This document shows, one piece after another, positions 49,646 to 57,298 of a stretch of DNA of 64,000 nucleotides (positions are counted from its first letter, which is position 1; each line of letters begins with the position of its first letter). A program made the translations under genes and the position numbers. Source of the DNA: Hymenobacter sp. H14-R3 (GTDB lineage: Bacteria > Bacteroidota > Bacteroidia > Cytophagales > Hymenobacteraceae); the NCBI RefSeq assembly GCF_030063445.1, contig NZ_JASITD010000011.1, positions 109,149 through 173,148 of the forward strand, read 5' to 3'. The notes under the pieces are model-generated. The model did not search any database, was not told the DNA's origin, and worked only from the letters and a program-made list of their open reading frames with translations.

Positions 49646-50032
49646 ATGATTATCAGCCGCCGCCAGCACGAGCATGAGTTTAATTTCACGCCTGTGGAGC
49701 TAAGCTACCTTCTTACCACTCAACGGCTGGTTGAAAAAAAGATGGAGAATCAGAAATTCAACCCTGAAAAACTCGATGATGAATTTCTGTCTTTTTCGGG
49801 TGATATTCAGAATTTTGGCTGGGCATTACAAGATGCAATGGATGAAGGCGCAACTAAACTATCAGTTAAAATGGGTGTGCTATACTTGTTGACTTCCGTT
49901 TGGCGCTCGATGAGCAATTTGGGGAATAAACTTGATTTTCCCGAAGGTACGGTCCCATTTAACAAAGAGGAAATTAGCGAAATGCACGATATGCTGTGGA
50001 ATTATTACAAAGCTAACGCCCAAGGAAAATGA
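49646..50032 (+). CDS. Unknown 128-residue protein, first gene of a TPR/PLD-J operon
   Basis: 128 residues from the ATG at 49646; a TTG at 49622 is possible but falls in a TACATTTG box (49617-49624) that may be the -7 element. Base composition is AT-rich. The product is helical and soluble (PVELSYLLTTQRLVEKKMEN, MGVLYLLTSVWRSMSNLGN) and has no recognisable family. Its TGA stop (50030-50032) overlaps an ATG (50029-50031), which was the start of the TPR gene before the IS insertion. This ties it functionally to the TPR and PLD-J proteins. Confidence 0.72.
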   Translation: MIISRRQHEHEFNFTPVELSYLLTTQRLVEKKMENQKFNPEKLDDEFLSFSGDIQNFGWALQDAMDEGATKLSVKMGVLYLLTSVWRSMSNLGNKLDFPEGTVPFNKEEISEMHDMLWNYYKANAQGK

Positions 50033-50042
50033 CAACCAGCCC

Positions 50043-51241
50043 ACTCTACCCTACTAAATTTTAGGGCCTAAAAACGGGGCAGTCCGACCTTTGGGGTTCC
50101 TACACACCATCGCCCGTTCTGCCCCGTGAAGCTAAGCCTCATCGCCAAAATTACGACGCTTTTGCGCCGCGTCCAGTTAGTACCCCATCTGTCCCGGCAA
50201 AAGTTTGTCAGTCAATTTGTTATCGCCTTGCTTAAAAGCCGTAACGTACAGTTTTGTGAGGTGGCCCAGCACCTAAACGATGCCGTAAAAATAGCCTCGA
50301 ATGAGACGCGCATCCAGGATTTTTTTCGCCAGGCAGACCTGAATTACCTCGTGCTGGCCCAGTTGCTTTTGACGTTGCTGCCGGCCACGGGCAAACTACG
50401 CCTGTGCCTGGACCGCACGGAGTGGGATTTTGGCTGCTGCCAAGTCAATATTCTGCTCGTGACCGTGGGCCGGGGCGACTTTCAGGTGCCCTTCTACTGG
50501 GAACTGCTCGACAATCGCAGCGGCAACTCCAGCGCTGCCGACCGCATTGCCCTGTTGCAAGCCTGCCTACAGGTGCTCGGCCGGCAGCGCATTGGCCTGG
50601 TCGTGGGTGACCGCGAATTTGTGGGCCACACCTGGCTCAACTGGTTGCGGGATAACGGCTTGCCTTTTGTTATGCGCCTACCCAAGCACCATCAGCTCAC
50701 CTTCGCCAGTGGCCGGCGACAGGCCGTGACGGCCCTGGGGCTGGCCGTGGGGCAGCAACGGCATTTCCTGCACTGCCAGGTGGCTGGGGTCTGGGGACAG
50801 GTCTGGGTCAAAGTGCTGGCCGACAACGAGTTTTTGTTTCTCTTCGCCGCGCCCGGCCTGCGTAATCTGGCCGCCCTCTACGCCAGCCGCTGGACGATTG
50901 AGCAATGCTTTCAGAACCTGAAAGGCCGCGGTTTCAACCTGGAAGCCACGCACTTGCGTTGCCCGCACAAGCTCCGTAAGCTCGTGGCCCTGGTCAGCCT
51001 GGCCTACGCCTTATGTCTGAGCGTGGGCACCGTAGCGCACGAAAAAATCAAGGCCATTCCATCCAAAAACCACGGTTGCCGGGCCACGAGCCTGAGCCGC
51101 CATGGCCTCAATATCCTGCGCCAGCTTACGCGGCCTAATGCCCGACTGCAAGAGCCAATGGCCCGTAAAATTACGGCCCTGTTAGACTGGATTATTCGAC
51201 AAGTTACTTATTATCAACTTCCTAAAATAGTAGGGTAGAGT
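50043..51241 (+). mobile_element. IS4-family insertion sequence, 1199 bp, with 11-bp target duplication
   Basis: The ends are inverted repeats: ACTCTACCCTACTA is perfect for 14 bases at both ends and continues as TTTTAGG after a 2-base offset. Directly outside lie identical 11-base copies ACAACCAGCCC (50032-50042 and 51242-51252), the target-site duplication. One transposase gene fills the element. The duplication is exact and the transposase intact, so the insertion is recent and the element may still be active. It separates the start codon of the TPR gene from its body. Confidence 0.95.
50126..51238 (+). CDS. IS4-family transposase
   Basis: 370 residues from a GTG start. The DDE residues are present: Asp ~95 in CLDRTEWDF, Asp ~160 in VVGDREFVG, and Glu ~258 in the diagnostic YASRWTIEQCFQNLK, which fits the IS4 signature Y-(2)-R-(3)-E-(6)-K. 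The enzyme cuts and pastes the element, giving the 11-base duplication. The stop lies inside the right inverted repeat. Confidence 0.95.
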   Translation: MKLSLIAKITTLLRRVQLVPHLSRQKFVSQFVIALLKSRNVQFCEVAQHLNDAVKIASNETRIQDFFRQADLNYLVLAQLLLTLLPATGKLRLCLDRTEWDFGCCQVNILLVTVGRGDFQVPFYWELLDNRSGNSSAADRIALLQACLQVLGRQRIGLVVGDREFVGHTWLNWLRDNGLPFVMRLPKHHQLTFASGRRQAVTALGLAVGQQRHFLHCQVAGVWGQVWVKVLADNEFLFLFAAPGLRNLAALYASRWTIEQCFQNLKGRGFNLEATHLRCPHKLRKLVALVSLAYALCLSVGTVAHEKIKAIPSKNHGCRATSLSRHGLNILRQLTRPNARLQEPMARKITALLDWIIRQVTYYQLPKIVG

Positions 51242-51292
51242 ACAACCAGCCCTAATCCACCTGAACCTAACGCTGCTCAACTACCTGACCTG

Positions 51293-52504
51293 TTGCCCCA
51301 AACAGCCCTTGTACTACAACGGACGCAGACGACATTAGGGCTACTGCATAACGTAATGCAGGAAAGCTCGGCGGATTATTGGTTTAAACGCGGTAAAGCA
51401 GCGGAAATCAGCACACAATGGGCAGAAGCTGCTTATGCATACCAGCAGTGCGTGGAGCGTGCCCCCGGCCAATGGCAGGGCACCGTGCGGCTGGCGGGGG
51501 CGTTGGGACACTTGGGCCAACCGGAAGCCGCCGCCAAGGCACTGGCTGAGGCTAATGAGGTAGCCGATGAGGGCTGGAAGAAGTTGGTGGCGGAACTGCC
51601 GGAACCAGTTTGGCAACTGCTACGCGAGGGCTTGGAAGCGGCGCGAAGCACGGCGCAGGACGGCTTCGGGCTGCTGCTGGGGCTGGCATTAGTGTACCGG
51701 GCTCTGGAACGAGGGGAGCAGGCCCGCCGAACGCTAGATGTAATGCGATTTATGTACGAGCAGCAGGTCGCGGAGTCGGCGCAGTGGTTCAGGATTTCCG
51801 GGAATCTATATTCAGATTCTGACCTTGAAATGCAGGCTATTGCTGAGTGGGATTTTGCCATTGATTTAAAGCCAGATTACATTCTTGCTTATTGCTATCG
51901 GGGCGATGCCAGACGCGGGTTGCAGAACTACCTTGGGGCTATTGCTGACTACGACCGGGCTATCGAACTAAAGCCAGATTGGGTCTTTCCTTATCGTGGT
52001 CGGGGTGCCGCAAAAGCGAGTTTACTTGATTACTTTGGTGCCATCACCGATTATGACCTTTCCGTTAAATTGAAGCCGGACAACGCGCCCGATTACATCA
52101 GAAGAGGTAATGCTAAAAGCAATCTGCAACTTTACAGCAGGGCCATTACTGACTATGACCAGGCTATTGAATTAGAGCCTGATAACGCATATTACTACTA
52201 CAACCGAGGCAACGCCAAGGGGGATTTAAAGGAATATATTGGAGCCATTGCCGACTACAACCGGGCTATTGAATTAGAGCCAGAGGATTCGGACTATTAC
52301 TTTTCTCGGGCAGATGCTAAAGAAAATCTGAGAAATTACGCCGATGCTATCGCAGACTATGACCTCGTTATTAAGTTAAAACCCAACGATGAAGATTATT
52401 ACCGCTACCGAGGGGATGTTAAGGAGAAACTAGGCGACACAACCGGGGCAGCAGAAGACCGAAAAAAGTCAGCTCAACTCACAGCAGATGCAGAAAACAA
52501 ATAA
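51293..52504 (+). CDS. TPR protein whose native start was displaced by an IS element
   Basis: 403 residues from a TTG, the best remaining start. Removing the IS and one target copy restores an in-frame ATG at 50029 and 17 more codons (MTTSPNPPEPNAAQLPDL...), overlapping the upstream gene as ATGA. The C-terminal ~230 residues are six to seven TPR units (AIADYDRAIELKPD, NRGNAKGDLKEYIGAIADYN). The N-terminal half is GC-rich, the TPR half AT-rich, so the gene is mosaic. The PLD-J gene follows after 8 bases. Whether the protein is still made now depends on IS-derived transcription and a weak start. Confidence 0.82.
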   Translation: MPQTALVLQRTQTTLGLLHNVMQESSADYWFKRGKAAEISTQWAEAAYAYQQCVERAPGQWQGTVRLAGALGHLGQPEAAAKALAEANEVADEGWKKLVAELPEPVWQLLREGLEAARSTAQDGFGLLLGLALVYRALERGEQARRTLDVMRFMYEQQVAESAQWFRISGNLYSDSDLEMQAIAEWDFAIDLKPDYILAYCYRGDARRGLQNYLGAIADYDRAIELKPDWVFPYRGRGAAKASLLDYFGAITDYDLSVKLKPDNAPDYIRRGNAKSNLQLYSRAITDYDQAIELEPDNAYYYYNRGNAKGDLKEYIGAIADYNRAIELEPEDSDYYFSRADAKENLRNYADAIADYDLVIKLKPNDEDYYRYRGDVKEKLGDTTGAAEDRKKSAQLTADAENK

Positions 52505-52512
52505 TTCGCTCA

Positions 52513-53919
52513 ATGCAAACCGAAGCCTTTTTCACTAACATCCGCGCCGTTATCCTGCGTGAAATCGGCCTCGCTAAGCAGTCCATTTACGTGGCCGTGG
52601 CGTGGTTTACCGACCGGCAACTATTCGCGGCGCTGTTAGCGCGGCAGCAGGCCGGCGTACCCGTGGCCCTGTGCCTGACGCGCGACGAGCACAATATCAA
52701 TTTCCAGCCGGGCGGGCTGCCCTTTGCCGAGCTGGAAGCGGCCGGCGGGCGCGTGACGGTGGTTGAAGGCCGGCTGATGCACCACAAATTCTGCATCCTC
52801 GACGGGCGCGACGTGCTCACCGGCTCCTACAACTGGACCAACAAAGCCGCCCACCACAACGAGGAAAACCTGGTGCTCACCACCGGCGATGCCGAGCTGG
52901 CCCGGCACTTCCTGCGCGAGTTTGCCCGCCTCACCGGCCAGCCCGAGGCCGCCACTCCCAGCCCCACGGTGCAGCGGGTGCTCAAGCGCCTGGCCGTCAT
53001 TCAGTCGCTCCTGACGCTGCACGAAACCGAAGACCTGCCCAAGCACATCGAGCGCCTCGAAGCCGAGCCCCTCCCCGACCCGCGCCTGGCCGCCGTGCTC
53101 ACCGCCCTGCGCGCCCACCGCTACGCCGAAGCCACCGGGTTGCTGCAAGCCTTCGTGGCCGCCCACGCCCAGGTGCGCGTATGGGAAGACACACTGCTGG
53201 CCGCCCTCCAGCTCGAAATCGCCCGCCTCGAAGCCGAGCTGCTGGCCCTCGAAGCCGAGCGCGCCGAAGCCGGCCGCCTGCTCACGGCCTTCGAGCTGTG
53301 GCACCAGCGCGAGCTAGGCGAGCTGCTGCAAGAGGTGCTGGCCCTGCGCCGCGACGTGGCCCACCACCAGCGCCACGCCTCGGCCTACGCCGAAAGCGAG
53401 TACCAGCGTGCCCACCAGCGCTACCAGCAGCAAACCCACGACCGCGAGCAAGCCCAGGCCGTGGCCGCCCACACCTTCGCCCTCGACGCCGACGGCCGCG
53501 CCACCCTCAAAAAGCTCTACCGCGAAGCCGCCCAGCTTTGCCACCCCGACCGCGTAGCCGAGGCGCATAAAAATGCCGCCACCGCGGCGTTTCAGCAGGT
53601 GCTCAGTGCCTACCAGCGCCAGGACGTGGCCGGGTTACAGGCCCAATTGCTCAACCTGCGGCGCGGCATTTTCACCGCGGCCAGCCCGGCCCTGAGCTCA
53701 GTAACCACGCTACAGGCCCGCCGCGATATGCTGGCGGCTAAGCACAGCGAGTTGATACGGGAACTGGCAGAACTGCGCGCCGCCGAAGCATTCGGGCTGG
53801 CCCAGGCAAGCGACACCGAACAGGCAGAATACCTGGCCACCAACCGCGCCGTGCTGCTAACCGACCGCGACCGCCTACAAGCACAGCTAGCGCAGCTTTT
53901 GCGGCAAGAAACTGTATAG
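52513..53919 (+). CDS. Phospholipase D-like nuclease with coiled coil and J-like domain
   Basis: 468 residues. Residues 1-~140 are a PLD-like domain with one complete HKD motif, HHKFCILDGRDVLTGSYN (H-x-K-x4-D-x6-GSxN, about 90-107); single-motif members act as dimers and include Nuc-type endonucleases and bacterial defence nucleases. Residues ~145-320 are helical with Ala/Glu/Arg-rich coiled-coil heptads. Residues ~325-390 resemble a J domain: helix LKKLYREAAQLC, then the diagnostic HPD (~344-346) and helix AAFQQVLSAYQRQ. HPD is what activates Hsp70. A second coiled coil ends the protein. It is probably cotranscribed with the TPR gene. Confidence 0.82.
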   Translation: MQTEAFFTNIRAVILREIGLAKQSIYVAVAWFTDRQLFAALLARQQAGVPVALCLTRDEHNINFQPGGLPFAELEAAGGRVTVVEGRLMHHKFCILDGRDVLTGSYNWTNKAAHHNEENLVLTTGDAELARHFLREFARLTGQPEAATPSPTVQRVLKRLAVIQSLLTLHETEDLPKHIERLEAEPLPDPRLAAVLTALRAHRYAEATGLLQAFVAAHAQVRVWEDTLLAALQLEIARLEAELLALEAERAEAGRLLTAFELWHQRELGELLQEVLALRRDVAHHQRHASAYAESEYQRAHQRYQQQTHDREQAQAVAAHTFALDADGRATLKKLYREAAQLCHPDRVAEAHKNAATAAFQQVLSAYQRQDVAGLQAQLLNLRRGIFTAASPALSSVTTLQARRDMLAAKHSELIRELAELRAAEAFGLAQASDTEQAEYLATNRAVLLTDRDRLQAQLAQLLRQETV

Positions 53920-53932
53920 CAACTCGTCAGGC

Positions 53933-54064
53933 CGTTTATCCTTGCGAGCGCAATGAAGTGGAGCGCGGCAATCTTTCCTTCACGTTGGAGTCGCTAACCC
54001 GATGAAGCGAACGACCAGGAAAGATTGCCGCGCTCCACTTCGTTGCGCTCGCAAGGACAAACGG
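53933..54064. repeat. Long palindromic element, family 1, copy B
   Basis: Arms at 53933-53979 and 54018-54064 pair with two mismatches. The ends TCCTTGCGAGC and the inner block GGAGCGCGGCAATCTTTCC are shared with 41131-41288, while the connecting arm segment is 10 bases here against 27 there. It begins 14 bases after the PLD-J stop. Confidence 0.95.
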
Positions 54065-54099
54065 TTTGCGTAAGCCCTATTACTGAACAACTTCAACGC

Positions 54100-54147
54100 A
54101 AAAGCCCGGCGGCACTTGGTACGAAACCAAATACTGCCGGGCTTTTT
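54100..54147. terminator. Terminator hairpin
   Basis: AAAAGCCCGGC (54100-54110) and GCCGGGCTTTT (54136-54146) close a stem that continues inward to ACTTGGT/ACCAAAT, with T-runs on both strands. It serves the convergent ends of the PLD-J operon and the small gene at 54166. Confidence 0.8.
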
Positions 54148-54165
54148 GCAAGAGATAAACTCCGC

Positions 54166-54360
54166 TTAGTTGCTGCCCAAGACAGATTGCTTGTTCTTAT
54201 TGCGCTTGTAGAGGTAAGCCGCGCCGGCCGCCAGCAGCGCGCCGCTCAGTAATTTGTGCTTGGAGGTGAAGCCGCTGGTGGTGCCGTCGTCGTTGGTGTT
54301 GCCGCGGAACAGGCTGGCAATCATGCCGCCCAGGGTGCCGCTTGGTTTGTTATCGCTCAT
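54166..54360 (-). CDS. Small protein with one membrane segment
   Basis: 64 residues. One short Ala/Gly/Leu-rich helix (LLSGALLAAGAAYLYK) flanked by Lys suggests membrane insertion; the N-terminal half is polar. The helix resembles the one in the PA2169-type protein at 56406-57176 (VGGALLAAGLSYLIAPKKK), which may mean a shared membrane-tethering unit. No known function. Confidence 0.65.
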   Translation of the reverse strand: MSDNKPSGTLGGMIASLFRGNTNDDGTTSGFTSKHKLLSGALLAAGAAYLYKRNKNKQSVLGSN

Positions 54361-54544
54361 GGTGAAAGCAGGTTTAGGGTGAAGATGGTCTTTTTACGCA
54401 GGGAAGGCCGGTGGCGTTATCTGGCCAGTTCGAAATAACTGGTGGCCGGTTATTTTTCAGATTAGTGCCCCGCCGCAGTGCTAGCGGCTTGCGCCACTTA
54501 CATTCGCCTTTGCGCTCGTTGCGCTTCATTTTTCGCTGCTGCTT

Positions 54545-56266
54545 ATGCACTTCCCTCCCCTCCGCCCCTGGCTTGCCCCCGTGGCGGCCGGCCTGCTTCT
54601 GGCCAGCTGCCAGGGCCCCTCTACGGCTACCACCGAAACCGCCGCCGGCGGCGCGCCCACAGAGGCCGCGCCTACCGACACAGCCAGCGTACCCACGCCG
54701 AACGATGGCATCACGCCTGCGCTGCTGGCCCAGCACATCAAGGTGCTGGCTTCAGATGAGTTTGAGGGCCGGCGGCCGTTTACGGCGGGCGAGGAAAAAG
54801 CCACCACGTACCTGGCCAGCGAGTTCAAGAAGCTGGGCTTGCAGCCTGGCCCCGGCGGCAGCTACTTCCAGCCGGTGCCGCTGGTGGAGATTACCGGCAA
54901 GCCCGACTCCACGGCCACTATCGCGGGCGCGGGCAAGAGCCTGACGCTCAAGTACCGCACCGACTACATGTTCCTGACCGAGCGCGAAAAGCCGACGGTC
55001 GAAATCAAGAATTCGCCGCTGGTATTTGCCGGCTACGGCGTAACGGCCCCCGAGTATAAGTGGGACGACTACGCCGGCCTCGACGTGAAGGGCAAAACGG
55101 TGGTGGTGCTCATCAACGACCCCGGCAACGCGGGCACCGACACCACGCTGTTCAAGGGCCGGGAAATGACCTACTACGGTCGCTGGATGTACAAGTACGA
55201 GGAAGCCGCCCGCCACGGCGCGACCGGCCTGGTTATCATCCACGATACCAAGCCCGCCTCCTACCCCTGGACGGTGGTGCAAAGCAGCAACGGCGGCAGC
55301 AAGCTGCACCCCCAAACGCCCGACCACGGCGCCAGCAAAGTGGCCCTCGAAGGCTGGATGACCCTCGACGCGGCCAAACGGATGTTTACCGCCGCCGGCC
55401 AGGATTATGAGGCCATGTACGCCGCCGCCAACAAGCCGGGCTTCAAGGGTAAAGACTTGGGCCTGAGCCTCACCACCACGCTGCACAACAAAATCACCTA
55501 CAAAACCTCCAAAAACGTGGTGGCCGTGCTGCCCGGCACTACCCGGCCCCAGGAGTACATTATTTACTCGGCGCACTGGGACCACCTCGGCATTGGCCCG
55601 GCCATCGCCGGCGACTCCATCTACAACGGCGCGCTCGACAACGCCAGCGGCTGCGCCGGCCTGCTGGCCATTGCCACAGCTTTCAAGCAAGCCAAGGAAA
55701 AGCCCCAGCGCAGCATCGTGTTCCTGGCCGTAACGGGCGAAGAGCAGGGCCTGCTCGGCTCCGATTACTATGCCCAGCACCCGCTGTTTCCGCTGAAAAA
55801 CACCGTGGCCGACATCAACATGGATGAGCTGCTGGCCTTCGGCCCGATGCGCGACGTTACCATCACCGGCTACGGGCAGTCGGAACTGGACGACTACGCC
55901 CGCGCCGCCGCCAAGGAGCAAAACCGCTACGTTATCCCCTACCAGCACCCCGAAACCGGCAGCTTCTACCGCTCCGACCACTTCAGCTTTGCCAAGGTGG
56001 GCGTGCCGGCGCTGTATGCCAGCGGGGCCTTCGAGAGCCGCCTGCACGGCAAGGCGTTCGCCGAAAAAGAGCGTAAAGACTTCGAGGCCAATAACTACCA
56101 CCAGCCCTCCGACCAGTACAACCCCAAGTGGGACCTGCGCGGCGCGGCCCAGGACGCCCGCCTGCTCTTCCGCATCGGCCAGAACCTCGCCGCCGAAACC
56201 ACTTTCCCCAAGTGGAAAGCCGGCTCCGAGTTCCAGGCCGTGCGCCTGAAAAGCCGGCCGCGGTAG
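54545..56266 (+). CDS. M28 family zinc peptidase lipoprotein
   Basis: 573 residues. Lipobox VAAGLLLASC (Cys ~20). A PA-domain insert (~110-300, VVVLINDPGNAGTD) sits before the catalytic core. Zinc ligands of M28 aminopeptidases are visible: His in SAHWDHLG, Asp in GALDNASG, catalytic Glu pair in VTGEEQGLLGSDYY, Asp in INMDELL and a late His in RSDHFSFA. It removes N-terminal residues from peptides at the outer membrane or in the periplasm. Confidence 0.92.
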   Translation: MHFPPLRPWLAPVAAGLLLASCQGPSTATTETAAGGAPTEAAPTDTASVPTPNDGITPALLAQHIKVLASDEFEGRRPFTAGEEKATTYLASEFKKLGLQPGPGGSYFQPVPLVEITGKPDSTATIAGAGKSLTLKYRTDYMFLTEREKPTVEIKNSPLVFAGYGVTAPEYKWDDYAGLDVKGKTVVVLINDPGNAGTDTTLFKGREMTYYGRWMYKYEEAARHGATGLVIIHDTKPASYPWTVVQSSNGGSKLHPQTPDHGASKVALEGWMTLDAAKRMFTAAGQDYEAMYAAANKPGFKGKDLGLSLTTTLHNKITYKTSKNVVAVLPGTTRPQEYIIYSAHWDHLGIGPAIAGDSIYNGALDNASGCAGLLAIATAFKQAKEKPQRSIVFLAVTGEEQGLLGSDYYAQHPLFPLKNTVADINMDELLAFGPMRDVTITGYGQSELDDYARAAAKEQNRYVIPYQHPETGSFYRSDHFSFAKVGVPALYASGAFESRLHGKAFAEKERKDFEANNYHQPSDQYNPKWDLRGAAQDARLLFRIGQNLAAETTFPKWKAGSEFQAVRLKSRPR

Positions 56267-56272
56267 GTAGGG

Positions 56273-56313
56273 TTAGCACGTCATGCTGAATGCAGTGAAG
56301 CATGACGTGCTAA
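56273..56313. repeat. Palindromic element related to 22804-22860
   Basis: Perfect 15-base arms (56273-56287 and 56299-56313). The core is ACGTCATGCTGA, seven bases, GAAGCATGACGT, as in 22804-22860, with different but paired outer bases. Confidence 0.85.
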
Positions 56314-56335
56314 TTGATTACCAAATACCTGCAAA

Positions 56336-56380
56336 AGAAGCCCGATGTGGGTGGCCGCTGGCCACCCACATCGGGCTTCT
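56336..56380. terminator. Strong bidirectional hairpin
   Basis: Perfect 21-base arms (AGAAGCCCGATGTGGGTGGC and on) with a 3-base loop, between the convergent M28 and PA2169-type genes. Confidence 0.85.
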
Positions 56381-56405
56381 TGCTTACTCAAAATCCTGTC
56401 CGAAA

Positions 56406-57176
56406 CTACGCTTGCTGCTTCACCAGCTCCTTCAGTTTCTTGTAAGTTTTCTTCGAGGTAGCAAACTGCTTTTTCACGGCCTCGCGGGCGTTGCCTTTGA
56501 GGGCTTTGCGGCGCAGGGCTTGCTTATAGGCTTTGATGGCCCATTTCTCGCCATAAACGTTGGCGGCCAGAATGGCCTTTTCGTCGCGGTTCGTTACCAC
56601 GGCCTGGGCGTCCATCAGCTTGCGGTAGAGTTTGCCTTTGAGGGTGGTACCGGTTTCGGGCTTGGCACCGTTGGCGGTGAGGTAGCCGTTAAGATTAGCG
56701 GCAAAATGCTGGCTCTGGCCCACCAGCTGCTGGTAGTAGCTGCGCAGGTCGCCGTCCTTGGTTTCAGCCACGGCACGTTTGTAGCCTTCAATGCGGTCGT
56801 TCACGAATAGCAAGAGTTGGTCGAGGGCGGCCGTTTTGCGCTTGGCTTTGCCTTTTTTCTTGGGGGCGATGAGGTAGCTCAGGCCAGCGGCGAGCAGCGC
56901 GCCGCCCACTATTTTCTGGGTAGTAGTGAGCTTATTGAAGGCCTGGGCCGTTTTTTCGCCGGCGTCCTTCACGGGGGCGGGCACTTTGTCGAGCAGGTCT
57001 TTGCTTTTGGCGGCGGCCTCGTCGTACAGGTCTTTTACCTTATCGGCGGCGTCGCCATACAGGTCCTTGGCCTTGTCGGCGGCGTCCTCGTAGAGGTGCT
57101 TGGCTTTATCGGTCGTACCGTCGAGCAGGCCTTTGGCCTTGTCGGCCGCGTCGGAAGTGGGTTCGGGCAAATTCAT
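56406..57176 (-). CDS. PA2169-type (DUF2383) four-helix protein with LEA-like repeats
   Basis: 256 residues from the ATG at 57176 (MNLPEPTSDAADKAKG). Residues ~8-70 are 11-residue amphipathic repeats (DAADKAKDLYGDAADKVKDLYDE), like LEA or apolipoprotein helices. A short hydrophobic helix (~95-115) follows. Residues ~125-256 match the PA2169/DUF2383 ferritin-like bundle: LFVNDRIEGYKRAVAETKDG, LRSYYQQLVGQSQHFAANL, ILAANVYGEKWAIKAYKQAL. These families are linked to stress; the fusion suggests a membrane-protecting stress protein (inference). Confidence 0.78.
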   Translation of the reverse strand: MNLPEPTSDAADKAKGLLDGTTDKAKHLYEDAADKAKDLYGDAADKVKDLYDEAAAKSKDLLDKVPAPVKDAGEKTAQAFNKLTTTQKIVGGALLAAGLSYLIAPKKKGKAKRKTAALDQLLLFVNDRIEGYKRAVAETKDGDLRSYYQQLVGQSQHFAANLNGYLTANGAKPETGTTLKGKLYRKLMDAQAVVTNRDEKAILAANVYGEKWAIKAYKQALRRKALKGNAREAVKKQFATSKKTYKKLKELVKQQA

Positions 57177-57298
57177 TGCGTTAGTATCAGAGTGAAAGAG
57201 AATCGGGTGTTTTACGGTAAGGCGTATCAATGTGTTAGGCCAATGTTACTGATAAACGTAAATCAGCCCAATCTTTCGCAGTTGAGTAGCCCGGCCGC

